Shown: one piece after another, positions 7,653 through 15,940 of the stretch
Layout: every line of letters begins with the position of its first letter
Numbering within the stretch: the stretch's first letter is position 1
NCBI GenBank assembly: GCA_900764725.1
Contig: CAAFPB010000338.1
Location: 1-17,871 of the forward strand
Reading direction: 5' to 3'
Length of the DNA stretch: 17,871 bases
Origin: an uncultured Catenibacterium sp.
GTDB lineage: Bacteria; Bacillota_I; Bacilli_A; Erysipelotrichales; Coprobacillaceae
Notes under the pieces: model-generated
What the model was told of the DNA's origin: nothing
Database searches by the model: none
What the model saw: only the letters and a program-made list of their open reading frames with translations
Program-made: the position numbers and the translations under genes

Positions 7653-7974
7653 GGATAAAGCGAATGCTTTAAATCAGTTGATTTTAAATGATCCTCTTAT
7701 TCAAGAATTTAAGAAGTATGAAGAGGCTTTAAAGCAGCATCCTGAATTGTTGGCTTTAGAAGATGAAATCAAACAGAAGAGCCAGATTATTCTTAAAAAG
7801 AAGGCTCTTGGTGAGTTGACTGATGAAGAGTTGAAAGCTTATCAAGATAAAAAAGAATACTTTGAAAATCATCCCTTGATTGTGAATTATTTGAATCTAA
7901 AAAGTGAAGTTAATGATTACCTTATACAAGTTGAAACAATCATCAATGAAGAATTAGTAAAAGCTATTGACTAA
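7636..7974 (+). CDS. ymcA: YlbF/YmcA-family regulator (RicA-like)
   Basis: This 112-residue, highly charged, helical protein belongs to the YlbF/YmcA (com_ylbF) family, as judged from [15 protein letters not shown], a middle [16 protein letters not shown] turn and [19 protein letters not shown] near the end. In B. subtilis, YmcA, YlbF and YaaT form a complex that works with RNase Y and affects competence, biofilm and sporulation. The only possible start is TTG at 7636, seven bases after AGGAG (7624-7628); it overlaps miaB by 17 bases, suggesting translational coupling. The miaB-ymcA order is that of Bacillus and favours YmcA over YlbF. Unlike the roughly 143-residue Bacillus protein it has no C-terminal tail and no cysteine at all, so it cannot supply ligands for the reported iron-sulfur clusters. 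Confidence 0.85.
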   Translation: MNQITKDKANALNQLILNDPLIQEFKKYEEALKQHPELLALEDEIKQKSQIILKKKALGELTDEELKAYQDKKEYFENHPLIVNYLNLKSEVNDYLIQVETIINEELVKAID

Positions 7975-7995
7975 ATGTTTTTAAATGTTTATTAT
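7967..7995 (+). promoter_or_regulatory. Candidate promoter for guaB
   Basis: TTGACT (7967-7972) and TATTAT (7990-7995) each match consensus at five of six positions and are 17 bases apart. The -35 overlaps the end of the ymcA coding region. The start would be near 8002, 24 bases before the ATG, too close for a purine riboswitch. No terminator separates ymcA from guaB, so readthrough is also possible. Confidence 0.6.
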
Positions 7996-8025
7996 TGAAC
8001 TAATTTATATAAAAAGGAGATTATT

Positions 8026-9534
8026 ATGGCACATATTTTTAATGAACCCTCACACACTTTTAATGAATATTTATTGATTCCTGGTTATTCTAGTGAAGAA
8101 TGCCAGCCACAGAATGTTAGTTTAAAGACACCTTTAGTTAAATTCAAGAAAGGTGAAGAACCAGCACTTTCATTAAATATCCCTCTTGTATCTGCAGTTA
8201 TGCAGGCTGTATCTGATGATGGTATGGCAGTTGCTTTAGCAAGAGAAGGTGGATGTTCATTTATCTATGGTTCACAGACAATTGAATCACAGGCAGCAAT
8301 GGTAAGACGTGTTAAAAACTATAAGGCAGGTTTCGTACCAAGTGATTCTAACTTAAGCGCTAATGATACATTAGCAGATGTTCTTGCACTTAAAGAAAAA
8401 ACAGGTCATTCTACTATGGCTGTTACTGAAGATGGTACAGCAAATGGCCGTTTAGTTGGTTTAGTGACTGGTAGAGATTACCGTGTCAGCCGTATGGATG
8501 AAAATGAAAAAGTTGTTGATTTTATGACACCTTTTGATAAGTTAGTATGCGGACATAAAGATATTACTTTAAAAGAAGCAAATGATATTATCTGGGAAAA
8601 CAAATTGAATGCTTTACCAATTATTGATGATGATAACAGACTTCTTTACTTTGTATTCAGAAAGGATTATGAATCAAGAAAATCAAATCCTAATGAATTA
8701 TTAGATGAATCTAAACGTTATGTAGTTGGTGCTGGTATCAACACTAGAGACTTCGCAGAAAGAGTTCCTGCATTAATTGAAGCAGGTGTAGATGTATTAT
8801 GTATTGACTCTTCTGAAGGTTATTCAGCTTGGCAGGCTAACACTATCGCATGGATCAGAGAACATTATGGTGATACTGTAAAGGTTGGTGCTGGTAACGT
8901 TGTAGATGGTGAAGGATTCAGATTCTTAGCAGAAGCTGGTGCTGACTTCATCAAGATCGGTATCGGTGGAGGATCTATCTGTATCACTCGTGAACAGAAA
9001 GGTATCGGTAGAGGTCAGGCTACTGCAACTATCGAAGTTGCTGAAGCAAGAGATGCTTACTATAAAGAAACTGGTATTTATATCCCAATCTGTTCAGATG
9101 GTGGTATTGTTCATGATTACCATATGACTCTAGCTTTAGCTATGGGTTCTGATTTCATCATGTTAGGTCGTTACTTCTCTCGTTTTGATGAATCACCAAC
9201 TAACAAGGTAAACATCAATGGTCAGTATATGAAAGAATACTGGGGTGAAGGTTCTGCACGTGCTAGAAACTGGCAGAGATATGATTTAGGTGGAGATAAG
9301 AAACTTTCATTTGAAGAAGGTGTAGATTCTTATGTACCATATGCTGGTAGCTTAAAGGATAACGTTGGTTTATCATTAAGCAAGATGAAGCATACAATGT
9401 GTAACTGTGGTGCACTTACAATTGCGGAATTACAGGAAAAAGCGAAGATCCAGCTTGTGTCTGCTACTTCAATCGTTGAAGGTGGCGCACATGACGTATT
9501 ATTAAAGGATTCTTCAAATTCAGGTAATAGATAA
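8026..9534 (+). CDS. guaB: IMP dehydrogenase, Tritrichomonas-like type
   Basis: This enzyme oxidises IMP to XMP with NAD, the rate-limiting step of guanine nucleotide synthesis. The 502-residue protein has the catalytic barrel interrupted by two CBS domains (about 102-220). The active-site loop [17 protein letters not shown] carries the catalytic cysteine at residue 319, D261 lies in CIDSSEGYS, and the mobile flap has R418-Y419 in NWQRYDLGG. These numbers are the same as those known for the Tritrichomonas foetus enzyme (503 residues), so the proteins appear nearly colinear, and the C-terminal half is visibly very similar. AAAAGGAG at 8012-8019 precedes the ATG. It ends with tandem stops (TAA TAG) and a strong terminator. 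It lies between ymcA and mutS, the region where Bacillus has cotE. Confidence 0.97.
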   Translation: MAHIFNEPSHTFNEYLLIPGYSSEECQPQNVSLKTPLVKFKKGEEPALSLNIPLVSAVMQAVSDDGMAVALAREGGCSFIYGSQTIESQAAMVRRVKNYKAGFVPSDSNLSANDTLADVLALKEKTGHSTMAVTEDGTANGRLVGLVTGRDYRVSRMDENEKVVDFMTPFDKLVCGHKDITLKEANDIIWENKLNALPIIDDDNRLLYFVFRKDYESRKSNPNELLDESKRYVVGAGINTRDFAERVPALIEAGVDVLCIDSSEGYSAWQANTIAWIREHYGDTVKVGAGNVVDGEGFRFLAEAGADFIKIGIGGGSICITREQKGIGRGQATATIEVAEARDAYYKETGIYIPICSDGGIVHDYHMTLALAMGSDFIMLGRYFSRFDESPTNKVNINGQYMKEYWGEGSARARNWQRYDLGGDKKLSFEEGVDSYVPYAGSLKDNVGLSLSKMKHTMCNCGALTIAELQEKAKIQLVSATSIVEGGAHDVLLKDSSNSGNR

Positions 9535-9541
9535 TAGGAGG

Positions 9542-9572
9542 ATGGAAGGAATATTATTCCTTCCATTTTTTT
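9542..9572 (+). terminator. Terminator of guaB
   Basis: ATGGAAGGAAT (9542-9552) and ATTCCTTCCAT (9556-9566) form a perfect eleven-base-pair stem around ATT, followed by seven T residues. The peptidase gene starts only 20 bases later without a visible promoter. Confidence 0.9.
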
Positions 9573-9591
9573 ACTTTAAGGGGGAGTACTT

Positions 9592-10695
9592 ATGCAAATT
9601 AATAAAGAAAGACTTGTTCAAACATTTTGTGAAATGGTATCTATTGATAGTGAATCTTATCATGAGAAGAAGATGAAAGACTATTTAGTAAATATTTTTA
9701 AAGAATGTCAGATGGAATGTATAGAAATGCCTATAGAAGGCTTTGAAGCAGGAAATCTTTATGCTGTATTGAAAGGTAATACAAATAAAGAGCCAATTAT
9801 GTTTTCAGGTCATATGGATACTGTATCTCCTGGTGTTGGTAAACATGCAATTATTCATGAAGATGGGCGTATTACAAGTGACGGGACAACAGTACTAGGT
9901 GCTGATGATGTAAGTGCTCTTGCATCTTATATAGAAGCTATTCGTACTATAAAAGAAAATAATCTTCCTCATGGTGATATAGAACTTGCCATCAGTGTGG
10001 CCGAAGAACCTTATGATGCAGGTAGTGCTTATTATGATTTTAGTCGTATTAAGTCACGTATTGGTTATACATTTGATTTAGCTGGAGAGGTTGGTCTTGC
10101 TGCAATAGAAGCACCTTCTATTATTTCTTTTAAGATTAGTGTATTGGGTAAAAGTGCCCATGCAGGCTTTAATCCAGAAGATGGTATCCATGCTTTAAAG
10201 ATTGCTTCAAATGCGATAAGTCGTATTCCTAATGGTCATGTTAATAATAAGACAACAGTTAATTTTGGTACAATAAGTGGTGGAGAAGGAAGAAATATAG
10301 TCCCTAGAGAAGTTGTTATTACCGGAGAAATAAGAAGCTTTGATCATCAAGATGCATTAAAGTGGAGTGAACATATTAAAGCTACTTTTGAAGAAGAAGC
10401 AATTAAACAACAAGCATCTATAGAATACAGTGATTATGTACATATTGAAGCATATAAGATTAATGAAGATGAAGAGGTTGTAACACGTTTTAAAGATGCT
10501 TGTGGCAAACTTCAATTAACACCAAGACTTATTTCTACACATGGTGGATCTGATAATAATAGATTTGTGAAAGAGGGTATCAGAGGAATAGTTGTAGCCT
10601 GTGCTATGAATGATTGTCATAGTGTAAGTGAATATACAACAATAGATGAATTAGAAAAGAGTACTCTATTAGCATTATATCTTATGATTGAATAA
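9592..10695 (+). CDS. M20-family metallopeptidase, PepT-like
   Basis: This 367-residue protein is a zinc-dependent M20 peptidase of the PepT-like group; such enzymes cleave small peptides or N-acyl amino acids in the cytoplasm. The metal-binding set is complete: SGHMDTV with H74 and D76, LGADD with the bridging D105, AEE with the catalytic E138 and metal ligand E139, D162 in TFDLAGEVG, and H343 in NDCHSVSEY. The lid or dimerisation domain (about 175-285) carries GKSAHAGFNPEDG. Length fits the PepT-like family. A strong AAGGGGGAG at 9578-9586 precedes the ATG. No promoter is seen between the guaB terminator and this gene, so it probably depends on readthrough from guaB. The exact substrate cannot be inferred. 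Confidence 0.9.
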   Translation: MQINKERLVQTFCEMVSIDSESYHEKKMKDYLVNIFKECQMECIEMPIEGFEAGNLYAVLKGNTNKEPIMFSGHMDTVSPGVGKHAIIHEDGRITSDGTTVLGADDVSALASYIEAIRTIKENNLPHGDIELAISVAEEPYDAGSAYYDFSRIKSRIGYTFDLAGEVGLAAIEAPSIISFKISVLGKSAHAGFNPEDGIHALKIASNAISRIPNGHVNNKTTVNFGTISGGEGRNIVPREVVITGEIRSFDHQDALKWSEHIKATFEEEAIKQQASIEYSDYVHIEAYKINEDEEVVTRFKDACGKLQLTPRLISTHGGSDNNRFVKEGIRGIVVACAMNDCHSVSEYTTIDELEKSTLLALYLMIE

Positions 10696-10700
10696 AAATA

Positions 10701-10709
10701 TGTTATAAT
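10701..10709 (+). promoter_or_regulatory. Extended -10 promoter for the mutS-mutL-miaA operon
   Basis: TGTTATAAT is a perfect extended -10, identical to the one before miaB. The -35 region lies in the end of the peptidase gene and matches poorly. Transcription would begin near 10716, close to the AGGAG binding site at 10719-10723. Confidence 0.65.
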
Positions 10710-10734
10710 GTGAGAGTTAGGAGTGAGTATCATT

Positions 10735-13224
10735 TTGAAAAAAGAAAAATACTCTCCCATGATGGAGAAATATCTAGAATTAAAAAAAGATCACCAGGAT
10801 GCGATTGTGATGTATCGTATTGGTGATTTCTATGAAATGTTTTTTGATGATGCAGCTATTGCCTCAAAAGCATTAAATCTTGCATTAACAGGTAAAAATG
10901 CAGGTGTTAAAGAACGTGTACCAATGTGTGGTGTACCATTTCATGCCGCAAGTGGTTATGTAGAAGAATTAGTGAAACAAGGTCATAAGGTTGTTATTGT
11001 TGAACAACTCTCAGATCCAAAAGCAAAAGGTCTTGTAGAAAGAGGAGTTGTTCAGATTGTCACACCTGGTACTTTAATGGACTTTAAGTTAAATGAGAAG
11101 GTCAATAACTTTATTGGGGCATTAGGTGTCTTTGACTTCTCTTATACACTTGCTTATGCTGATTTATCTACAGGTGAATTCTATTGTTTAAACTTAGAAA
11201 AGAAGGAACATTTATTACGTAATAAGATTGAATCATTAGGTATTAAAGAGATTGTTGTAGAAGATGATTCTATTCATATTGATGGCATCATGATGTCTCC
11301 TTTTAAGAATGAAACAATTAAAGATAACTATAAGAAAATCTTTGAGAATATCAATGATTTAAAACAAATCAAGGTTTGTGCTAACTTATTGAATTATTTA
11401 ATTGATACACAAAAGAGAGAGTTAGAATATATCCAGACAATTGTAGAAGTTAAACAGGAAGATTATGTTTATATGGAAAGTGTCACTAAGAAGGCACTAG
11501 AACTTACTAAAAATGCGAATAATGAGAAATATGGCACACTATTATGGTTATTAGATCATACACATAGTGCGATGGGTGGTCGTTTATTAAAACAATGGAT
11601 TGACCAGCCTCTTATTTCTAGAGAGAAGATAGAAGAAAGACTTGATCTTGTAGAAGTCTTCATGGATAACCCTCTTGATAGAGATACAGTTAAACATATG
11701 ATTGATGATATTTATGATATTGAAAAACTGGCTTCTAGAGTGGCTTTTGGTAATGTGAATGCGAGAGATTTAAAGTGGATCTGTTCTTCTTTAGAAAAGA
11801 TTCCTGAATTAAAACAAGAACTATTAAGCCTTGATCATCCTAAATTAAATGAACTTGCGATGCAGCTTGTTGATTTATCTTGTATTATTAATACAATTAA
11901 TGAAGCAATTGTAGATGATCCACCTTTAGTTATTAAAGAAGGAAATATCATCAAAGATGGATACAATAAAGAATTAGATGAATTACGTGATATTCGTAAG
12001 AACGGTAAGAAATGGTTAATGACCTTTGAAGAAAAAGAAAAAGAACGTACAGGAATCAAAGGTTTAAAGATTGGTTATAACCGTGTTTTTGGGTATTATA
12101 TTGAAGTGACTAAAAGCTATTTACCTTTAGTGAAGGATGAATTCAACTATACAAGAAAACAGAGCTTATCCAATGCAGAAAGATTTGTCACTCCAGAACT
12201 TAAAGATATGGAAAATAAGATTCTTTCAGCACAGGATCGTATAGCAGCATTAGAATATGAAATATTTACTCAGGTAAGACAATATATCAAGGGTTATGTT
12301 CATGAAATACAGGATGTCGCAAAGATTGTTGCTAAGATAGATGTATATAGTACATTTGCGGATGTATCAAGTTATAATCGTTATGTGCGTCCAACTTTTA
12401 ATGATGAACATATAATCCAAATAGAAGAAGGAAGACATCCGGTTGTAGAAAAAGTAATTCCTGAAGAAAGCTATGTAAAAAATGATATATCTTTAGGTGA
12501 AGATGCAAGAATTATGTTGATTACTGGACCTAATATGGGTGGTAAATCAACCTATATGCGTCAGATGGCTTTAATTATGATCATGGCCCAGATTGGATGT
12601 TTTGTCCCTGCAAAAAGCGCAACTCTTCCAGTTTTTGATGCAATATTTACTCGTATTGGTGCGAGTGATGATTTAATTAGTGGTCAATCTACATTCATGG
12701 TAGAAATGTTGGAAGCTAATAATGCCTTGAAATATGCAACTGAAAACTCACTTATTATCTTTGATGAAATAGGTAGAGGAACAGCAACATTTGATGGTAT
12801 GGCTTTAGCACAGGGTATTCTAGAATATATTGCAAATCATAATCATTCGTTGACTTTCTTTTCAACACATTATCATGAATTGACACGTATGGAAGGAACT
12901 TCTATTAAGAATGTACATGCAGGTGCTGATGTATCTAATGATTCTATTCATTTCTTATATCATATTGAAGACGGACCTTCTGGTCAGTCATATGGTATTA
13001 ATGTTGCGAAACTTGCCAAGTTACCTGATGAGGTGATTGTACGTGCAGATGCGATACTAAAATCCTTAGAAGACAACAACATCGAAGAAAAATTACAGAA
13101 TATAGAAGTCACACCAGTAATAAAAACAAGCGCTGTAGAAGAAACGCTCAAAGGCATTGATCCAATGAGTCTTTCACCACTTGATGCATTAAGTACATTA
13201 ATTGAATTAAAGAAAATGTTGTAG
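10735..13224 (+). CDS. mutS: DNA mismatch repair protein MutS
   Basis: MutS recognises mismatches and small loops and recruits MutL. With the TTG start at 10735 the protein is 829 residues and begins (M)KKEKYSPMMEKYL, which matches the family start. The mismatch-reading motif F32-Y33-E34 lies in GDFYEMFF, Walker A GPNMGGKST is at 598-606, Walker B LIIFDEIGRGTATFDG has D677, and STHYHEL follows. All clamp, lever and ATPase regions are present. A GTG at 10723 would add four residues, but it overlaps AGGAG at 10719-10723, which sits 11 bases before the TTG; the start is thus likely but not certain. The gene follows an extended -10 promoter and is eight bases from mutL, with which it is surely cotranscribed. 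Confidence 0.96.
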   Translation: MKKEKYSPMMEKYLELKKDHQDAIVMYRIGDFYEMFFDDAAIASKALNLALTGKNAGVKERVPMCGVPFHAASGYVEELVKQGHKVVIVEQLSDPKAKGLVERGVVQIVTPGTLMDFKLNEKVNNFIGALGVFDFSYTLAYADLSTGEFYCLNLEKKEHLLRNKIESLGIKEIVVEDDSIHIDGIMMSPFKNETIKDNYKKIFENINDLKQIKVCANLLNYLIDTQKRELEYIQTIVEVKQEDYVYMESVTKKALELTKNANNEKYGTLLWLLDHTHSAMGGRLLKQWIDQPLISREKIEERLDLVEVFMDNPLDRDTVKHMIDDIYDIEKLASRVAFGNVNARDLKWICSSLEKIPELKQELLSLDHPKLNELAMQLVDLSCIINTINEAIVDDPPLVIKEGNIIKDGYNKELDELRDIRKNGKKWLMTFEEKEKERTGIKGLKIGYNRVFGYYIEVTKSYLPLVKDEFNYTRKQSLSNAERFVTPELKDMENKILSAQDRIAALEYEIFTQVRQYIKGYVHEIQDVAKIVAKIDVYSTFADVSSYNRYVRPTFNDEHIIQIEEGRHPVVEKVIPEESYVKNDISLGEDARIMLITGPNMGGKSTYMRQMALIMIMAQIGCFVPAKSATLPVFDAIFTRIGASDDLISGQSTFMVEMLEANNALKYATENSLIIFDEIGRGTATFDGMALAQGILEYIANHNHSLTFFSTHYHELTRMEGTSIKNVHAGADVSNDSIHFLYHIEDGPSGQSYGINVAKLAKLPDEVIVRADAILKSLEDNNIEEKLQNIEVTPVIKTSAVEETLKGIDPMSLSPLDALSTLIELKKML

Positions 13225-13232
13225 GAGAAAAT

Positions 13233-15002
13233 ATGGGACATATTAGACAATTAAGTGAAAATCTAGCTAATAAGATAGCGGCAGGCGAAGTTGTTGAACG
13301 TCCTGCAAGTGTTATTAAAGAGCTAACAGAAAATAGTATAGACGCACAGGCTAAAAGTATCACTATTCTAGTAGAACAGGGTGGTACAAGTAAGATGTGT
13401 GTTATTGATGATGGGATAGGAATGAATCGTGCAGATGCACTTTTATGCTTTAGTCGTCATGCTACAAGTAAGATTGTAGATGAAAATGATTTATTCAATA
13501 TCACTACATTAGGCTTTAGAGGAGAAGCTATTCCTTCTATTGCTTCTATTAGTGTCTTTACTCTTGAAACAAACAATGGTGAAGAAAATACAAAAGTAGA
13601 ATATGAATTTGGAAAAAGAAAGAATGTCAGCAGTGCTACAATGAATCGTGGTACAAAGATCACAGTAGAACGTATCTTCCAGAATGTACCTGCAAGACTT
13701 AAATATATGAAGTCTATTAATGCGGAATTTGCAGCTATTTATTCTTATGTAGAACGACTTGCTTTAGCTCATCCAGAAATCTCTTTTACTCTTATTCATG
13801 ACCATAAAACGATATTCAAGACAAATGGCAGAAATAATTTACTAGAAGTTATCAGTGAAATTTATGGTATTCCTGTTGCGAAAAATATGATTCATGTTGA
13901 TTTTGGGAATGAAGAATTTCATGTGAAAGGTTATATATCTAAAATTGATACATCACGATCTTCTAAGAATCATATTGTTACTCTAGTCAATCATCGTTAT
14001 GTTAAGAATATGAAAACTATTAATACTATCAATGAAGTTTATCGTCGTTATTTAGCTGATAAACGTTATCCAATTGCAGTATTAGAAATAGATGTAGATC
14101 CATATTTAGTTGATGTGAATGTTCATCCGGCTAAATTAGAAGTACGTTTCTCTAAAGAAACAGAATTAAAAGAACTATTACTTAAAGGTTTGGAAGAAGC
14201 TTTATCAAAGAAGAATCTCACTTATAAACCTTCTACTAGAGAAACAGAAAAAGCATCCTTTAAACCAAGTCTTGCACAGATGACTATTCCTCTTGATGAA
14301 GTCTTTGAAGAAGTCAAAGAAGAACCAATTGTTGAAACTGTACAAGAAGAAATGCCTGTCTATGAACCAGAAAAAGTAGAAATTAAAGAATCTCCAAAAG
14401 AAGAACCACTTAAACCAATCAAAGAAAAAATCAAGGTAATTGGCCAAACAAGAGGTACTTATATCTTAGGAGAAAATGAACGAGGCTTTTATATCATAGA
14501 TCAGCATGCAGCACAGGAACGTATTAATTATGAATATTTCTTAAATAAGTTCTCTCATCCTGATTTATCCATCCAGCCAATGATTGTTCCTCTTACCTTT
14601 GAATACCCTGAAAGTGAATGTCTTGTCATTGAGGAACATAAAGGATTATTAGAAGAAGTAGGAATTCATCTTGAATCATTTGGACGTCATTCTTATATAG
14701 TACGTGGTTTACCTTTGTGGATGAAGAATATCGATGAAAAGATTTTTATTGATGAAATGATTCAAGAAGTTTTAAATAATCAAAGTGTAGATATTGTGGC
14801 TATGCAGGAACATGCTATTGCGACACTTGCATGTAAAGCAAGTGTTAAAGGAAATACATATCTCACAATAATGGATATGCAGACAATTGTAGATAATCTC
14901 ATGCGCTGTGATAATCCATATGTCTGTCCTCATGGCAGACCAACTATCATATTCTATAGTGATTATGAATTAGAAAAGTTATTTAAGAGGGTTGTAGTAT
15001 GA
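13233..15002 (+). CDS. mutL: DNA mismatch repair endonuclease MutL
   Basis: MutL links MutS to strand incision. The 589-residue protein has the GHKL ATPase domain with E30 and N34 in KELTENSIDA, D60 in IDDGIGM, RHATSK and LGFRGEA at 93-99. An E/K/P-rich flexible linker (about 350-400) follows. The C-terminal domain carries the endonuclease motif DQHAAQERINYE from D423, ACKAS, and CPHGRP from C565, so this is the nicking type of MutL used by bacteria without MutH. QPMIVP from residue 448 corresponds to the beta-clamp-binding QEMIVP of B. subtilis MutL. AGGAG at 13223-13227 overlaps the mutS stop. Its own TGA overlaps the miaA ATG. Confidence 0.97.
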   Translation: MGHIRQLSENLANKIAAGEVVERPASVIKELTENSIDAQAKSITILVEQGGTSKMCVIDDGIGMNRADALLCFSRHATSKIVDENDLFNITTLGFRGEAIPSIASISVFTLETNNGEENTKVEYEFGKRKNVSSATMNRGTKITVERIFQNVPARLKYMKSINAEFAAIYSYVERLALAHPEISFTLIHDHKTIFKTNGRNNLLEVISEIYGIPVAKNMIHVDFGNEEFHVKGYISKIDTSRSSKNHIVTLVNHRYVKNMKTINTINEVYRRYLADKRYPIAVLEIDVDPYLVDVNVHPAKLEVRFSKETELKELLLKGLEEALSKKNLTYKPSTRETEKASFKPSLAQMTIPLDEVFEEVKEEPIVETVQEEMPVYEPEKVEIKESPKEEPLKPIKEKIKVIGQTRGTYILGENERGFYIIDQHAAQERINYEYFLNKFSHPDLSIQPMIVPLTFEYPESECLVIEEHKGLLEEVGIHLESFGRHSYIVRGLPLWMKNIDEKIFIDEMIQEVLNNQSVDIVAMQEHAIATLACKASVKGNTYLTIMDMQTIVDNLMRCDNPYVCPHGRPTIIFYSDYELEKLFKRVVV

Positions 15003-15913
15003 AAAAAGTAATTGCAGTATGTGGACCTACAGCCGTAGGTAAAACGCGTATGGGTGTTTCTCTTGCAGAAGCACTTCATGGCGAAGTGATCAGTGGTGAT
15101 TCCATGCAGATCTATCGTACAATGGATATTGGAACTGCCAAAGTAACAGAAGATGAAATGCAGGGTATCATTCATCATATGATTGATATCAAGAATCCTG
15201 ATGAATCGTTTTCTGTCAGTGAATTCCAAAAGGAAGTTCGTCATTATATCGATACAATCGATATACCTATTGTAGTAGGAGGTACAGGATTATATATCAA
15301 GGGTGCTCTTTATGATTATACTTTCGAAGAAACAGAATCTAAGCATGATGAAATCAAAGCGAAGTATGCCCATTATACAAATGAAGAATTACATCAGTAT
15401 TTAGCATCCTTTGATCCTCAATCAGCATTAGATCTACATCCTAATAATCGTCAAAGAGTATTACGTGCTATTGAAATATATGAAGAATCAGGCAAAAGAA
15501 AGAGTGATATTTTAGAAGCACAGGAACATAAGCCTGTCTATGATATCTGCTTTGTAGGACTTACACTTCCACGTCCTATTCTTTATGAACGTATTAATAA
15601 ACGTGTTGATTTGATGATTGAACAGGGATTAGAAGAAGAAGTCAAGAAAATCTATGATTCAGGTTTATCACGTAATGCACAGTCTATGAAGGCTATTGGT
15701 TATAAGGAATGGTTTGATTACTTTGAAGGTTTAAAAACAAAAGAACAGGTTATAGAAGAAATCAAGAAACATTCACGTAACTATGCGAAAAGGCAATATA
15801 CATGGTTTAATAACCAATTTGATGTACATTGGTATGATGTCAAACTAGAAGATTTCGATTCAACTATCCAACAAGTATTACAAGATATCAAAGAATGGTA
15901 TGAAAAAGGATAA
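14999..15913 (+). CDS. miaA: tRNA dimethylallyltransferase
   Basis: MiaA transfers a dimethylallyl group to A37 of tRNAs reading UNN codons, giving i6A37, the substrate of MiaB. The 304-residue protein shows the P-loop GPTAVGKT at 9-16, GDSMQIYRTMDIGTAK from 33, HHMIDIKNPDESFSV, VVGGTGLYIKG, NRQRVLRAIEI and the closing NYAKRQYTWFNNQ; length is normal. The ATG overlaps the mutL stop as ATGA, with AAGAGGG at 14985-14991, so translation is probably coupled. It is the last gene of the mutS-mutL-miaA operon, and its stop codon lies in a terminator stem shared with rarA. mutL-miaA adjacency is also known in E. coli, but no hfq follows here. Confidence 0.97.
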   Translation: MKKVIAVCGPTAVGKTRMGVSLAEALHGEVISGDSMQIYRTMDIGTAKVTEDEMQGIIHHMIDIKNPDESFSVSEFQKEVRHYIDTIDIPIVVGGTGLYIKGALYDYTFEETESKHDEIKAKYAHYTNEELHQYLASFDPQSALDLHPNNRQRVLRAIEIYEESGKRKSDILEAQEHKPVYDICFVGLTLPRPILYERINKRVDLMIEQGLEEEVKKIYDSGLSRNAQSMKAIGYKEWFDYFEGLKTKEQVIEEIKKHSRNYAKRQYTWFNNQFDVHWYDVKLEDFDSTIQQVLQDIKEWYEKG

Positions 15914-15940
15914 GTCTCTTTAACGAGGCTTATCCTTTTT
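15903..15940. terminator. Bidirectional terminator shared by miaA and rarA
   Basis: AAAAAGGATAAG (15903-15914) pairs perfectly with CTTATCCTTTTT (15929-15940), and TCTC/GAGG extends the stem by four pairs (one a wobble) to sixteen around a TTTAAC loop. A residues on one side and T residues on the other make it work in both directions. The miaA stop (15911-15913) and the rarA stop (complement of 15920-15922) are both inside it. Confidence 0.92.

Noticed and set aside
7975..8025. Purine riboswitch before guaB
   Set aside because: The gap is about 50 bases with no aptamer-like helices, and the predicted leader is only about 24 bases.
14205..14447. Minus-strand open frame of 80 residues rich in phenylalanine and tryptophan
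   Set aside because: It is the antisense of the E/K-rich linker of MutL, where GAA and AAA codons read as TTC and TTT. No binding site or promoter supports it.
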